A stretch of 24,946 bases of DNA from contig DLGQ01000107.1 in assembly GCA_002482775.1 (NCBI GenBank), positions 1 to 24,946 on the forward strand, written 5' to 3'. The DNA comes from Flavobacteriales bacterium UBA7690. Its GTDB lineage: Bacteria > Bacteroidota > Bacteroidia > Flavobacteriales_F > PHOS-HE28. Below the pieces are notes generated by a model. It made no database searches, was not told where the DNA came from, and worked only from the letters and a program-made list of their open reading frames with translations. Shown piece after piece: positions 1 through 7,961 of this stretch; the stretch's first letter is position 1; every line of letters begins with the position of its first letter. A program made the translations under genes and the position numbers.

Positions 1-178
1 ACCAACGAATTTACGCTCATCCCCTAGTTCGGAGGCGTTCTGCTGATGAAGGCATACCCACTATCCGGTCAAGGCTGCCTCAACGTTTCACAGGGTCTAC
101 ATTTCGCTACCTGCCCCTGCCTCCCGCGGCTTTTGCGAAGCGACGGGGCCGCGCATCAAGACCGCGTTCTCTTACGTG
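1..178. other. Unassigned left edge with one stem-loop
   Basis: I find no convincing protein gene here. A stem-loop is visible at 123-147: CCCG pairs with CGGG, then a two-base internal mismatch, then GCTT pairs with AAGC around the loop TTGCG. It lies just past the stop of the minus-strand toxin pseudogene and could be its terminator, although there is no T-run. The minus strand of 1-110 has a structured-RNA feel that reminded me of the first domain of group II introns. That is only an impression and cannot be confirmed from a fragment cut by the window edge. Confidence 0.3.
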
Positions 179-472
179 CTATGGCCCGAACCTCTTGCTG
201 GGCTTGCGCTTGACGTGGACAACACGATAGATGAACACGTCTTGTCTTTCGATCTCGTAGGCCACGCGGTATGGGAACTTGCGCAGCATCGCGTGACGGA
301 AGTTGCCTTTGCGAAGCTGGTATCCTTACGGGTTGGCCTCGATGGAGTCGTAGCACTCTTTCAGCGTCGCCATGAACCGATCCCCCAACTGCGGGCGGAT
401 GGTGTGGTACCAGAAGAAGGCTTCGAGCACATCCATGGCAGCGCTGCCGCGCACGACCATCCGGAAGCTCAT
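179..472 (-). pseudogene. RelE/ParE-family toxin, interrupted by an in-frame stop
   Basis: Reading from the ATG at 472-470 to the TAG at 181-179 gives a 97-residue protein of the size and style of RelE/ParE toxins: an N-terminal helical part followed by a basic strand-rich half (LRKGNFRHAMLRKFPYRVAYEIE and on to YRVVHVKRKP, given in part). Codon 49, at 328-326, is TAA. The frame is intact on both sides of it, so a single base change explains the break. The start overlaps the antitoxin stop as ATGA, the usual coupling of such pairs. As read, the product would be only 48 residues and would lack the core strands, so the toxin is probably inactive. A sequencing error is the main alternative. Family assignment is by overall resemblance; there is no single diagnostic motif. 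Confidence 0.75.
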
Positions 473-702
473 TTCTTGATCATCTCGCGGGCCATGCGCT
501 GTACTTCCTCCCAGGTGTAGGAACTTGCTTCACCACGCAAGCGCTCGGCCCGAAGGGTTTCCAGTTCGGCTAGTTCTTCCTCGCTGATGTCGCTGTCCTC
601 TACTTCGGTGTCGATCACTTCGAGTAGCCGGTCAAGGATGGCCGTATCGCGGATGGCCAGCATGCGCTGCACAAGTTCTAGCTTGATCGCTGCGATGTCC
701 AT
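469..702 (-). CDS. Type II toxin-antitoxin antitoxin, addiction-module type
   Basis: This is a 77-residue, strongly acidic, helical protein beginning MDIAAIKLELVQRML and ending REMIKK. The first half resembles the short helical antitoxins that accompany RelE/ParE toxins, with a stretch of acidic residues (DTEVEDSDISEEELAEL) in the middle. I chose the ATG at 702 because the further-upstream in-frame ATG codons add residues that look non-coding and would lie upstream of a possible promoter box at 721-728. The stop overlaps the start of the interrupted toxin (ATGA). An intact antitoxin beside a broken toxin suggests a decaying locus or an antitoxin kept for another role. No DNA-binding fold can be read with confidence. 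Confidence 0.7.
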   Translation of the reverse strand: MDIAAIKLELVQRMLAIRDTAILDRLLEVIDTEVEDSDISEEELAELETLRAERLRGEASSYTWEEVQRMAREMIKK

Positions 703-720
703 GTTCTTCGTGTTGTGCTG

Positions 721-728
721 TAAAGGTA
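721..728 (-). promoter_or_regulatory. Possible -7 box of the antitoxin-toxin pair
   Basis: On the minus strand the bases read TACCTTTA, seven of eight positions fitting the Bacteroidota box TAnnTTTG. A TTC lies 19 bases further upstream, close to the expected -33 TTG. The antitoxin ATG follows after 18 bases. This is a sequence match only. Confidence 0.3.
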
Positions 729-943
729 GGCTCATCCATATTGGGTGGAACCTGGCCACGTCTTCGGCCAAGCCTCCAGATCATTTATCAAGGAGACTTC
801 GGTGCTGCTCACAACGGTGTACCGCAGCGGCTCACGGCCGTGCAGAATAGCCCGGCGGAGGTTTGAGGACGGATCAGACCGCGGATATCCTGCTAAAGCC
901 AAAGCTGAGAGCGATGTGTCCTGCACCGCTCAACCCCACGGTC

Positions 944-951
944 TATCTTTG
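944..951 (+). promoter_or_regulatory. Bacteroidota-type -7 promoter box
   Basis: TATCTTTG is an exact match to the TAnnTTTG consensus and sits 15 bases before the ATG at 967. A clear TTG -33 element is not visible at the usual distance. It probably drives the gene at 967 and, through the short spacing that follows, kynU. Confidence 0.55.
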
Positions 952-966
952 GCCACCTACCACCGC

Positions 967-1605
967 ATGAAGTTCCTCGACCGTGCCTTGTTGTGTCTGT
1001 TGCTGCTCGCGGCTGCGTGTTCCGGCAGTGCGCAGGACAAGATCCTGCTGATGAACGGCGAGCTGATCCAGGCGAAGGTGATCGGGCAGAGCACCTTGGA
1101 GGTGCGTTACCTGGAGACGCGCAAGAACGGTTCCGTACGGGAGCGGGCAGAGCCTACGGAAGTGGTGTTCTCCGTTACCGATAGTCTCGGCCGCGAGCGC
1201 ATCTGGTATTTCTATGACACGGTCTTCGGCAACGACCTCAACATCGAGCAGATGCGCTGGTTCCTGAAAGGGGAGCAGGATGCGCGCACCGGCTACAAAC
1301 CCATCTGGCCCATGATCGGGTCGTTCGCGGCCGGGGCCGGGTTGGTCATCGGGCTCAACTGGGAGATGAACAGCCTCTTCGTGCCGCCGATCACCGCCGG
1401 TATCATGGCCGCGCCGCGCGTACACGTTACACGGGGTTCCGTCACGGACCTCACCATGGAGGGCAATCCGTACTACGCCACGGGCTACGCGCGCGTGGGC
1501 CGCAGCAAACGGGTGGTCCGTTGTTTGATCGCTTCCTTCGTCGGTATCGGTGTGGGCCTGGCCGTGCGCCAGCTCGTGATCAACCCGACGTTGGACTACG
1601 AATAG
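967..1605 (+). CDS. Exported or membrane-anchored protein of unknown function
   Basis: I do not recognise a named family. The 212-residue product begins MKFLDRALLCLLLLAAACSG, a clear signal sequence. Cys18 follows AAA, a weak lipobox, so lipoprotein processing is possible but not assured; cleavage after SGSA is the alternative. Residues 25-80 look like a small strand-rich domain (KILLMNGELIQAKVIGQS). Two hydrophobic stretches follow, near residues 115-150 and at the C-terminus (LIASFVGIGVGLAV), and these could be membrane segments. The ATG at 967 is chosen because it opens the signal sequence and follows a consensus promoter box. kynU starts only six bases after the stop, so the two are probably co-transcribed. 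Confidence 0.75.
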   Translation: MKFLDRALLCLLLLAAACSGSAQDKILLMNGELIQAKVIGQSTLEVRYLETRKNGSVRERAEPTEVVFSVTDSLGRERIWYFYDTVFGNDLNIEQMRWFLKGEQDARTGYKPIWPMIGSFAAGAGLVIGLNWEMNSLFVPPITAGIMAAPRVHVTRGSVTDLTMEGNPYYATGYARVGRSKRVVRCLIASFVGIGVGLAVRQLVINPTLDYE

Positions 1606-1611
1606 TTCATC

Positions 1612-2901
1612 ATGACCTTCGAGAACACGCTATCCTTCGCACAAGAACTGGATCGGCAGGATCCGCTGCGCGCTTTCCGCGATGAATTCCTTTTCCCGCA
1701 ATTCCGGGACCGCAACGCCATCTACTTCACCGGGAATTCGCTCGGCCTGCAGCCGAAAGCCGCTTCCGCCGCGGTGAAGCAGGAACTGGACGATTGGGCG
1801 CAGTACGGTGTCGAGGGCCACTTCCACGCGAAGCATCCGTGGTACAGTTATCACGAAGAGCTCACCGCTAGCACCGCACGTGTGGTCGGTGCCCTGCCGG
1901 ATGAAGTGGTGGTGATGAACCAGCTCACGAGCAACCTGCACTTCCTGCTGGTTTCGTTCTATCGGCCTGAGGGAAAGCGGGTGAAGATCCTCACCGAACA
2001 ACGTCCGTTCCCGAGTGATACGTACGCCTTTGCTTCGCAGATCGCGCACCATGGCCTGGATCCGGCAACATGCTTGGTTGAGCTACAACCGCGCACCGGA
2101 GAACACACGCTGCGCACGGAGGACATCGTGGCCAAGATCGCCGAGCTGGGCGATGAGCTCGCGCTGGTCTGTTTCGGTGGCGTGAACTTCCTGACCGGTC
2201 AGGCGTTCGACATCAAAGCCATTACACAAGCCGGACACAAAGCAGGAGCGAAGGTCGGTTTCGATCTGGCCCACGCCGCAGGGAACCTCCACTTGAAGTT
2301 GCACGATGATGGTCCCGATTTCGCGTGTTGGTGCAGCTACAAATACCTCAACAGCGGACCGGGCGGTGTGGCGGGTGCCTTCGTGCATCAACGCCATTTG
2401 GGAAAAGAACTGCACCGCTTCACCGGCTGGTGGGGGCACGATAAGAAGGAGCGGTTCAAGATGGAACGCGAGTTCAAACCCATGGCCACGGCCGAAGCGT
2501 GGCAGGTGAGCAACGCGCCGGTATTCCCGATGGCCATCCACCGCGTTGCATTGGAGCAGTTCGATCTTGCGGGCATGGAGCGCTTGCGTGCGAAGAGCGT
2601 GCAACTCACCGGATACCTCCGGTGGATCATCGAAGGCATTTCGGAAGCGAACGGCGGCATCTTCAACATCATCACACCAGCTGATCCTGCGCAATGCGGC
2701 GCACAACTTTCCATTCTGGTGAAGGGTGATGGCAAGGGTATGTTCAAACGCCTCACCGAACGAGGCGTCTTCTGCGACTGGCGCGAACCCGACGTGTTGC
2801 GCATGGCGCCCGTGCCGATGTACAACAGTTTCGAGGATGTGTTCCGGTTCGGGCACGAGTTGCAGGCTGCCTTGAACGATCAGGCCACTGACGATCGCTA
2901 G
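1612..2901 (+). CDS. kynU: Kynureninase
   Basis: This is a PLP enzyme that cleaves kynurenine or 3-hydroxykynurenine to anthranilate or 3-hydroxyanthranilate plus alanine, in the cytoplasm. The 429-residue length is normal for the family. The hallmark CSYKYLNSGPGG surrounds the PLP-binding lysine, Lys244. Other family signatures are YFTGNSLGLQP near the N-terminus, the LTSNLHFLL segment, QRPFPSDTYAF, and FDLAHAAGN, which carries the aspartate expected to hold the pyridine nitrogen. It follows the exported protein after six bases and precedes kmo by 58 bases on the same strand. With kmo next door, the physiological substrate is likely 3-hydroxykynurenine, placing it on the route from tryptophan to 3-hydroxyanthranilate, used either for NAD synthesis or for catabolism. 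The window does not show which. Confidence 0.95.
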   Translation: MTFENTLSFAQELDRQDPLRAFRDEFLFPQFRDRNAIYFTGNSLGLQPKAASAAVKQELDDWAQYGVEGHFHAKHPWYSYHEELTASTARVVGALPDEVVVMNQLTSNLHFLLVSFYRPEGKRVKILTEQRPFPSDTYAFASQIAHHGLDPATCLVELQPRTGEHTLRTEDIVAKIAELGDELALVCFGGVNFLTGQAFDIKAITQAGHKAGAKVGFDLAHAAGNLHLKLHDDGPDFACWCSYKYLNSGPGGVAGAFVHQRHLGKELHRFTGWWGHDKKERFKMEREFKPMATAEAWQVSNAPVFPMAIHRVALEQFDLAGMERLRAKSVQLTGYLRWIIEGISEANGGIFNIITPADPAQCGAQLSILVKGDGKGMFKRLTERGVFCDWREPDVLRMAPVPMYNSFEDVFRFGHELQAALNDQATDDR

Positions 2902-2959
2902 CTCCCGTTGCGGCGTTATTCTACAACTTGCGGGATCAGCACCCATAACACTCCGAAGC

Positions 2960-4363
2960 ATGAGCAGGATCACGATCGTCGGCGGTGGATTGGTAGGCAG
3001 TTTGCTCTCCATCTTCCTGGCCAAGCGTGGGCATACGGTGAACGTGTACGAACGGCGTGGCGACCCGCGCAAGGTGGATGTGTACGCGGGCCGCAGCATC
3101 AACCTCGTGGTATCGCATCGCGGGTGGACCGCCTTGCGCGCCGCCGGTGTGGAAGAGGCCGTGAAAGCGATCACCGTGCCCGTGTATGCACGCATGATGC
3201 ATGACCGCGAAGGCAACTTGAACCGCGTGCCGTACAGCATCGACAACAGAGCGATCTACTCGGTTTCGCGCGGTGAATTGAATCGACGTTTGCTCACCGA
3301 AGCGGAGAAGTTGCCAAACGTGAAACTGCATTTCGATCACCGCTGTGCGGATGTTGATCTCGCAACCGCGACATGCCATTTCCAGCGCGAGGAAGGAGAT
3401 CATGTAGTGGTGAACGCCGACGTCGTTTTCGGGAGCGACGGTGCGTTCAGCGCGGTGCGGCAGAAGATGATGCAGGGCCGCTTCACCTACAGCCAGGAGT
3501 ACATCGAGCACGATTACAAGGAGGTGGCCTTCCCCGCGAACGCCGATGGCACACCGAAGATGGATCCGCAGTGCCTGCACATCTGGCCGCGCCGCTGGTT
3601 CATGATGATGGGCCTCGCCAACCAGGATGGCGGGTTCACCGGTACGCTCTTCATGCCGAACACGGCCTTGGCCGTCACTCCAGAGGCCGGGCCCCGAGTC
3701 ATCGGGGTGGGCCCCGGCCATCAGGAGTCCCGTATCGGTTTTGATACTATCCGCACACCGGAACAGGTGCAAGCGTTCTTCAAGGAACACTTCGCCGATG
3801 CATTGCCCATCGTTCCCGATCTGGTGGAACAGTACTTGCGCAATCCGCAGAGCTCGCTGGTGATCATCCGTTGCAACCCGTGGCAGGTCAACGGAAAAGT
3901 GGCGCTGATCGGCGATGCCGCACATGCCATCGTGCCCTTCTATGGCGAAGGCATGAACGCCGGCTACGAGGATTGCAAAGTGCTGAACGACCTGCTGAAC
4001 GAACACGGCGACGACAACTGGGCCGAGGTGCTCGCGCGTTACGCCGCCAAACGCAAACCCAACGGTGATGCCATCGCCGACCTGTCCTTGCGCAACTTCG
4101 TAGAGATGCGCGATCTCGTCGCTGATCCGAAGTTCCTGCTGCGCCGGAAGATCGAAGGGCACCTGCAAGCAAAACATCCCGACAAGTGGCTACCGCTCTA
4201 CAGCCAAGTGAAGTTCAGCGACATCGAATACAAGGATGCGTGGAAGGAAGGGTTAAGGCATGATCGGATCATGGAAGAGGTGTTGGCGATGGAGGGAGTG
4301 GAGGAGAATTGGGAAGGGGCGGAGGTGGAGAGGCGAGTATTGGAGTTGGTGGGTGCGGCCTAA
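2960..4363 (+). CDS. kmo: Kynurenine 3-monooxygenase
   Basis: This is an FAD-dependent aromatic hydroxylase that converts kynurenine to 3-hydroxykynurenine with NADPH and oxygen. The 467-residue protein opens with the dinucleotide-binding loop IVGGGLVGSLLS at residues 5-16, then YERRGDPR and GRSINLVVSHRGW, typical of the KMO branch. The second flavin motif GDAAHAIVPFYGEGMNAG starts at Gly318. The C-terminal part (KFLLRRKIEGHL) matches the family's region after the FAD domain. The last 30 residues are acidic and encoded by purine-rich DNA (GGAGG-rich), unlike the rest. It lies 58 bases after kynU, so it is probably part of the same operon; I see no strong promoter between them. Its stop faces the stop of the next, minus-strand gene nine bases away. 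Confidence 0.95.
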   Translation: MSRITIVGGGLVGSLLSIFLAKRGHTVNVYERRGDPRKVDVYAGRSINLVVSHRGWTALRAAGVEEAVKAITVPVYARMMHDREGNLNRVPYSIDNRAIYSVSRGELNRRLLTEAEKLPNVKLHFDHRCADVDLATATCHFQREEGDHVVVNADVVFGSDGAFSAVRQKMMQGRFTYSQEYIEHDYKEVAFPANADGTPKMDPQCLHIWPRRWFMMMGLANQDGGFTGTLFMPNTALAVTPEAGPRVIGVGPGHQESRIGFDTIRTPEQVQAFFKEHFADALPIVPDLVEQYLRNPQSSLVIIRCNPWQVNGKVALIGDAAHAIVPFYGEGMNAGYEDCKVLNDLLNEHGDDNWAEVLARYAAKRKPNGDAIADLSLRNFVEMRDLVADPKFLLRRKIEGHLQAKHPDKWLPLYSQVKFSDIEYKDAWKEGLRHDRIMEEVLAMEGVEENWEGAEVERRVLELVGAA

Positions 4364-4372
4364 CCGCACCTA

Positions 4373-5101
4373 CTAGAGTTTCCCGAACACGTAACCCACG
4401 GAAACCCGCCCGATAGTGCGCGATACTGAATAACGAACATCATGCTCATAGGTCCGGGGTAGGCTGATCTGACCGTTCAAACCGAGGAGGAGCTTCTGCT
4501 TGATCGTGGCGGAGAATCCTGCGGAGAACATCACGCCGTAGTGGGATAACGTCTTGCGCACGTTACCGCTAGTGTTGTACGAGGTCGACCCTGAGTCGGA
4601 AGCTGGTAGCATGTTCCACCAGCTCCACGTCCGAATACCTTCATCCTGCCGACGCGCATCTAACAATAGCCAAGGAACCAAGCCCCATTCGAACCGGAAC
4701 TTCGGCGAACCGAAGGAGATCAGCAGGGGTGTCTCCGCACGTGTCACACGGTCTATGTACCGTCCAGTGCTCATGGACGAGCTTCCGCCGCCATGTCCTC
4801 CGCTACTGGCGCTTACCACGTAAGGGACATCAACTACGCTGTGCGAGTACGACAGCCCACTTCGGAACTTGGTGACGCCCCGGCCGACACGTATCCCTGC
4901 ACCCAAGTACCAGCCGGATCCTGTGCCGCCTTCAAGAAGCAATTTGTAGGATGACGAAGGACCTGCGCGATCCGTGTTCATGGGCGCATGGTAATTCGCC
5001 CGTTCCAACTGTGGCCCGCCGAAGAACATCCATTCCGTTTGGGCCAATGTTTTAGACGATATGGCCAAAGAGAGAACAAGGATGGCCAATTTTGATGGCA
5101 T
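4373..5101 (-). CDS. Predicted outer-membrane beta-barrel protein
   Basis: I do not recognise a named family. The 242-residue product has an N-terminal signal peptide (MPSKLAILVLSLAISSKTLA, cleavage before QTEW). The body alternates short amphipathic strands with glycine- and serine-rich turns: YLGAGIRVGRG, FRSGLSYSHS, a GGHGGGSSS loop, FRFEWGLVPWLLL, HYGVMFSAGFSATIK and RVSVGYVFG at the end. This pattern is that of small barrels similar to the PorT/OmpW-like proteins common in Bacteroidota. It stands alone after the three-gene unit upstream (112 bases away) and has a possible promoter of its own. Function is unknown. Confidence 0.7.
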   Translation of the reverse strand: MPSKLAILVLSLAISSKTLAQTEWMFFGGPQLERANYHAPMNTDRAGPSSSYKLLLEGGTGSGWYLGAGIRVGRGVTKFRSGLSYSHSVVDVPYVVSASSGGHGGGSSSMSTGRYIDRVTRAETPLLISFGSPKFRFEWGLVPWLLLDARRQDEGIRTWSWWNMLPASDSGSTSYNTSGNVRKTLSHYGVMFSAGFSATIKQKLLLGLNGQISLPRTYEHDVRYSVSRTIGRVSVGYVFGKL

Positions 5102-5133
5102 TTGCGCTTCTTATCCGAGGGTGTGTCGAACAG

Positions 5134-5163
5134 TGAATGTACGACGTGTTTTAATCCATTCAA
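5134..5163 (-). promoter_or_regulatory. Possible promoter of the barrel gene at 5101
   Basis: On the minus strand TTG (5163-5161) is followed after 19 bases by TACATTCA (5141-5134), which fits the -33 TTG / -7 TAnnTTTG arrangement with two mismatches in the -7 box. The start codon lies 32 bases downstream. Confidence 0.35.
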
Positions 5164-5213
5164 GCCTTTGCATGGTCTCTCGATAAGGACCTTGCTGATG
5201 ATCTGCCCCTCCC

Positions 5214-7076
5214 TCAGTAATACCCCACCACATCCGGCTGCGTGAATTCGAAGCCCGGTGCCCGCAAGGAGAAGTTGGTGAAGCGGCCCGAGTCGAAAAC
5301 GCTGCCTTGTTCTTCGGGCACGAAGGGGAAGAAGCTGAAGGAGACCTCGAAGGTGTTCACCAGCAGGTTCTCGTTGCGGATGAGCAGGCCGAGCGTGAGC
5401 GCGTGGTAGATGCGCCCCGAGAAAATGGGGTCATCTTCGTCGCCGATGGTGCCTAGCCCGTAGAGCAGCACGGGCGCGAAGCGGAAGCCGAGGATGTTGT
5501 ACGGCGCGTAGGCCACCGTTTCGACGGTGAGCAGCTCTTTGTGTGTGCCCGTCAACAGGTCGCTGCGGAAGCCATAGAGCTGGTCGCCGTTGAGGTTGAT
5601 GCGACTGAAGTCCGGCTTGTCGAAACCCATTACCATGTTGCCCCGGATGAATTCGCGGAAGTGCCACCGACCGGCCGTGACCAGGTTGCTGAAGTAGAGG
5701 AAGCTCGCCCGTAGCGTGGCATCGGTATGTTCGCCATTCTCCCAGAAGGTCCCATAACCCGCACCGACGCTCAGGTAGCCGAAGTCAGCGTAGTACCGGC
5801 CGCGTGATGCTTCCACGCCGCTGTAGAGCAACGAGCGTTCACCTTCGTACCACCGTGTACCGCCAACCACTTTCAGCAACAACCCTTCGGGAACATCTTC
5901 CATGGCGCCGTAGCGGAAAAGGAATCGCTCCCGGTAATACTGCCGTGCGCTGAAACCCGCACCGAACAACAGTGTGGAAACGTTCCGGTAGACCCCGAGG
6001 CTATCTTCTTCGGCCGAAGGGCGGAAGGTGAAACGTGTCTGGTTGTAACGTGCGCTAGCGATGATGTTGGTGGTGCGGCCCGGTTCGGTGCCATCGTTGG
6101 CGAAGGGGAAGCTCCGCCCGAACCACGTGTCGAACGAAGCCGGGTCCAAGCGCTGCGTGCCGAGGCGCTCGCCCACACTGTCCAGCAGCGCGATCCTGTT
6201 CCACGTCTTGTTCCAGCTGAGGCCGCCCGCGTTGCGGGTGAGGGCCGAGAAGAACGGACGGTCAAGCCGCACGCCGAAACGATCCTGCAAAGGCGTAAGG
6301 GCGTATTCCGCACGTGTGCTGATGTAGCTGTTCTCGATGTTGTACACCTGGTGGTTGCCGGTGAATTCAGGCCGCTCGAAGCTCGGTCCCCAATACACTT
6401 GCTGTTCCACTTGCTGCCCCCACCCGAGCAGGTTGCGATCTCGACCTGTCACGCGAAGTGCCGCGAGCGAGCCCGTGCCGAACGCATCATAGTTCCACTT
6501 GTCGTGGACGATCACCTGCAGATCCACGAATTTCTTATCTCCTTTGATCGGAAGCACGATGATGCGTGCGTCGTTCACCACCGGGCTTGCGCGCAACAAC
6601 CGCTCGGATTCCGCGATGCGTAAGGGGTCCAATGTGTCGCCTTCGTTCACCAGCAACAGGTTGCGGATCACGTAGTGCCGAGTGCGCCGGTGCAATCTGT
6701 TCCCCGCTTTCTGCACCATGGCCACGGGAGCCTTGGCCGTATCATCCACCGAAAAACCGAACGGATCGGTGACGGTGATGTTCACATTGCGGATGACCCT
6801 TCCAGCATAGCGTTCGCCGGGTACGACGCGGCGCGGCGGTGTCTTCGGCGCGGGTGGTGCTTTATCCGGTTCCGGTTGTGCGAACACGGCATCGTAGATC
6901 CAGCGCGTCACTTTCCGTTTTTGCGAGAAGTCGTGGATCTTGCGGTAAAGCGCAGTGCTATCCTCCTGTGCGAATGTGGCGTTGCAGAGCGCGGCGCACA
7001 CGATCAAGGCGAATGCTCTTCGGATCAAGCCTTTTGTTGGAACGACCATCGTCTTGCACAAGGTACGCCGGTCCAT
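5214..7076 (-). CDS. POTRA plus beta-barrel outer-membrane protein (BamA/Omp85-like)
   Basis: The 620-residue product has a signal peptide (ALIVCAALCNATFA, cleavage before QEDST). A basic, proline-rich stretch (PPAPKTPPRRVVPG) follows, then one POTRA-like module at about residues 90-200, recognisable by VIRNVNITVTDPFG and by VNEGDTLDPLRIAESERLLR followed by VNDARIIVLPI. The remaining roughly 410 residues are strand-rich, ending in a terminal tyrosine as expected of barrels. A single POTRA is fewer than the five of BamA, so this is a relative and not BamA itself. It starts six bases after the stop of the multi-pass membrane gene and must be co-transcribed with it. Met10, at 7049, is an equally possible start and gives a more conventional signal peptide. 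Confidence 0.75.
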   Translation of the reverse strand: MDRRTLCKTMVVPTKGLIRRAFALIVCAALCNATFAQEDSTALYRKIHDFSQKRKVTRWIYDAVFAQPEPDKAPPAPKTPPRRVVPGERYAGRVIRNVNITVTDPFGFSVDDTAKAPVAMVQKAGNRLHRRTRHYVIRNLLLVNEGDTLDPLRIAESERLLRASPVVNDARIIVLPIKGDKKFVDLQVIVHDKWNYDAFGTGSLAALRVTGRDRNLLGWGQQVEQQVYWGPSFERPEFTGNHQVYNIENSYISTRAEYALTPLQDRFGVRLDRPFFSALTRNAGGLSWNKTWNRIALLDSVGERLGTQRLDPASFDTWFGRSFPFANDGTEPGRTTNIIASARYNQTRFTFRPSAEEDSLGVYRNVSTLLFGAGFSARQYYRERFLFRYGAMEDVPEGLLLKVVGGTRWYEGERSLLYSGVEASRGRYYADFGYLSVGAGYGTFWENGEHTDATLRASFLYFSNLVTAGRWHFREFIRGNMVMGFDKPDFSRINLNGDQLYGFRSDLLTGTHKELLTVETVAYAPYNILGFRFAPVLLYGLGTIGDEDDPIFSGRIYHALTLGLLIRNENLLVNTFEVSFSFFPFVPEEQGSVFDSGRFTNFSLRAPGFEFTQPDVVGYY

Positions 7077-7082
7077 CAGGCA

Positions 7083-7961
7083 CTACGGATGCGCGGTGCC
7101 CCGAAGCCCATTCGGCCCTCCTGTGGAAATTCCTGCGATGACTTTCGTAATACGCGCGGTTGACAGTATCCGCTCCCATGGGAGTAGTGTCAGGTCCAAC
7201 ACGATCAGCTCGAACGCGAAGAAGCGCATGGTGAAGTAGAAGCCGATGTGCAAGCTCATCGCGGTGATGAACAACCACAGGTCGTAGCGTCTGGTGAAGT
7301 AGCCGATTATGAAGACCACTTCGAGCACCGTGGCCAATAGGAAGAGCATCCAGCTCACGCTCTGGTGCTGCAACAACCACGTGAAGAGTTGCGCGTGCCA
7401 CCCATCCGGTGAGGCGAGGAAAAGCTCCAGTTGCGTGTTCTGGATGATGCCCGTCATCTGGTCCATGTTCAACCATGATCCACGGAAGACCTTGTACAAC
7501 CCAGCGCTGGTGTAGATGAACAAGAGGTAGTACCGAAGCCCTTGGAACATGGCGTTGAAGCGATCCAGCGACAGGAACGTGAAGGGAAGGCCAGCGACCA
7601 CCAAACCGATGATCGGCCGGTAGTGATGGTTCGCGTAGGTGGTCTGTACGATGAAGTAGATCAGGATCAACGCACAATAGGTACGAGCTGCCCAGACTTT
7701 CTGTGGCGCGAAGAGTGCGATGGCGGCACTGCTGGTCAACAGTACATCGAAGACCAACGCGAGGGTGAACGAACCGGTGATCGCTTGTTGCACACCAAGC
7801 AGTTCGAAGACCCAGAACGTGAGATCCTTGTACACGTTGCCGAGCACGGGTGCTTCCAACTGCGAAAGCATGGCACCGTTCGCCCAGCGCCACAGCAACG
7901 CCACGAGGATCCAGCCGAAGACCACGCGCGCCAGGATGCTGCGTTGCCTAGCGCTGAACAT
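7083..7961 (-). CDS. Multi-pass membrane protein, HTTM-like
   Basis: The 292-residue protein has about seven or eight hydrophobic segments. It resembles the HTTM / vitamin-K-dependent-carboxylase-like membrane family in its layout and in the segment YYLLFIYTSAGLYKVFRGSW, where family members have a tyrosine, alanine, glycine and lysine followed by a tryptophan. The rest (FWVFELLGVQQ, YANHHYRPIIGL, YFTRRYDLWLF) gives no clearer clue, and I cannot identify catalytic residues. The start overlaps the end of the upstream gene by 14 bases and the Omp85-like gene begins six bases after the stop, so the three are one transcription unit. Family assignment is tentative; that it is an integral inner-membrane protein is secure. 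Confidence 0.75.
   Translation of the reverse strand: MFSARQRSILARVVFGWILVALLWRWANGAMLSQLEAPVLGNVYKDLTFWVFELLGVQQAITGSFTLALVFDVLLTSSAAIALFAPQKVWAARTYCALILIYFIVQTTYANHHYRPIIGLVVAGLPFTFLSLDRFNAMFQGLRYYLLFIYTSAGLYKVFRGSWLNMDQMTGIIQNTQLELFLASPDGWHAQLFTWLLQHQSVSWMLFLLATVLEVVFIIGYFTRRYDLWLFITAMSLHIGFYFTMRFFAFELIVLDLTLLPWERILSTARITKVIAGISTGGPNGLRGTAHP

Noticed and set aside
732..926. Minus-strand 64-codon open frame just upstream of the antitoxin.
   Set aside because: It has no recognisable domain, a third-position composition closer to background than its neighbours, and no good start signal. It could be a remnant, but I cannot support it as a gene.
2083..3246. Long minus-strand open frame opposite kynU and kmo (387 codons), and a similar 413-codon one to 4177.
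   Set aside because: Both lie opposite well-supported enzymes. Long antisense frames are common in GC-rich genes, and their translations show no domain.
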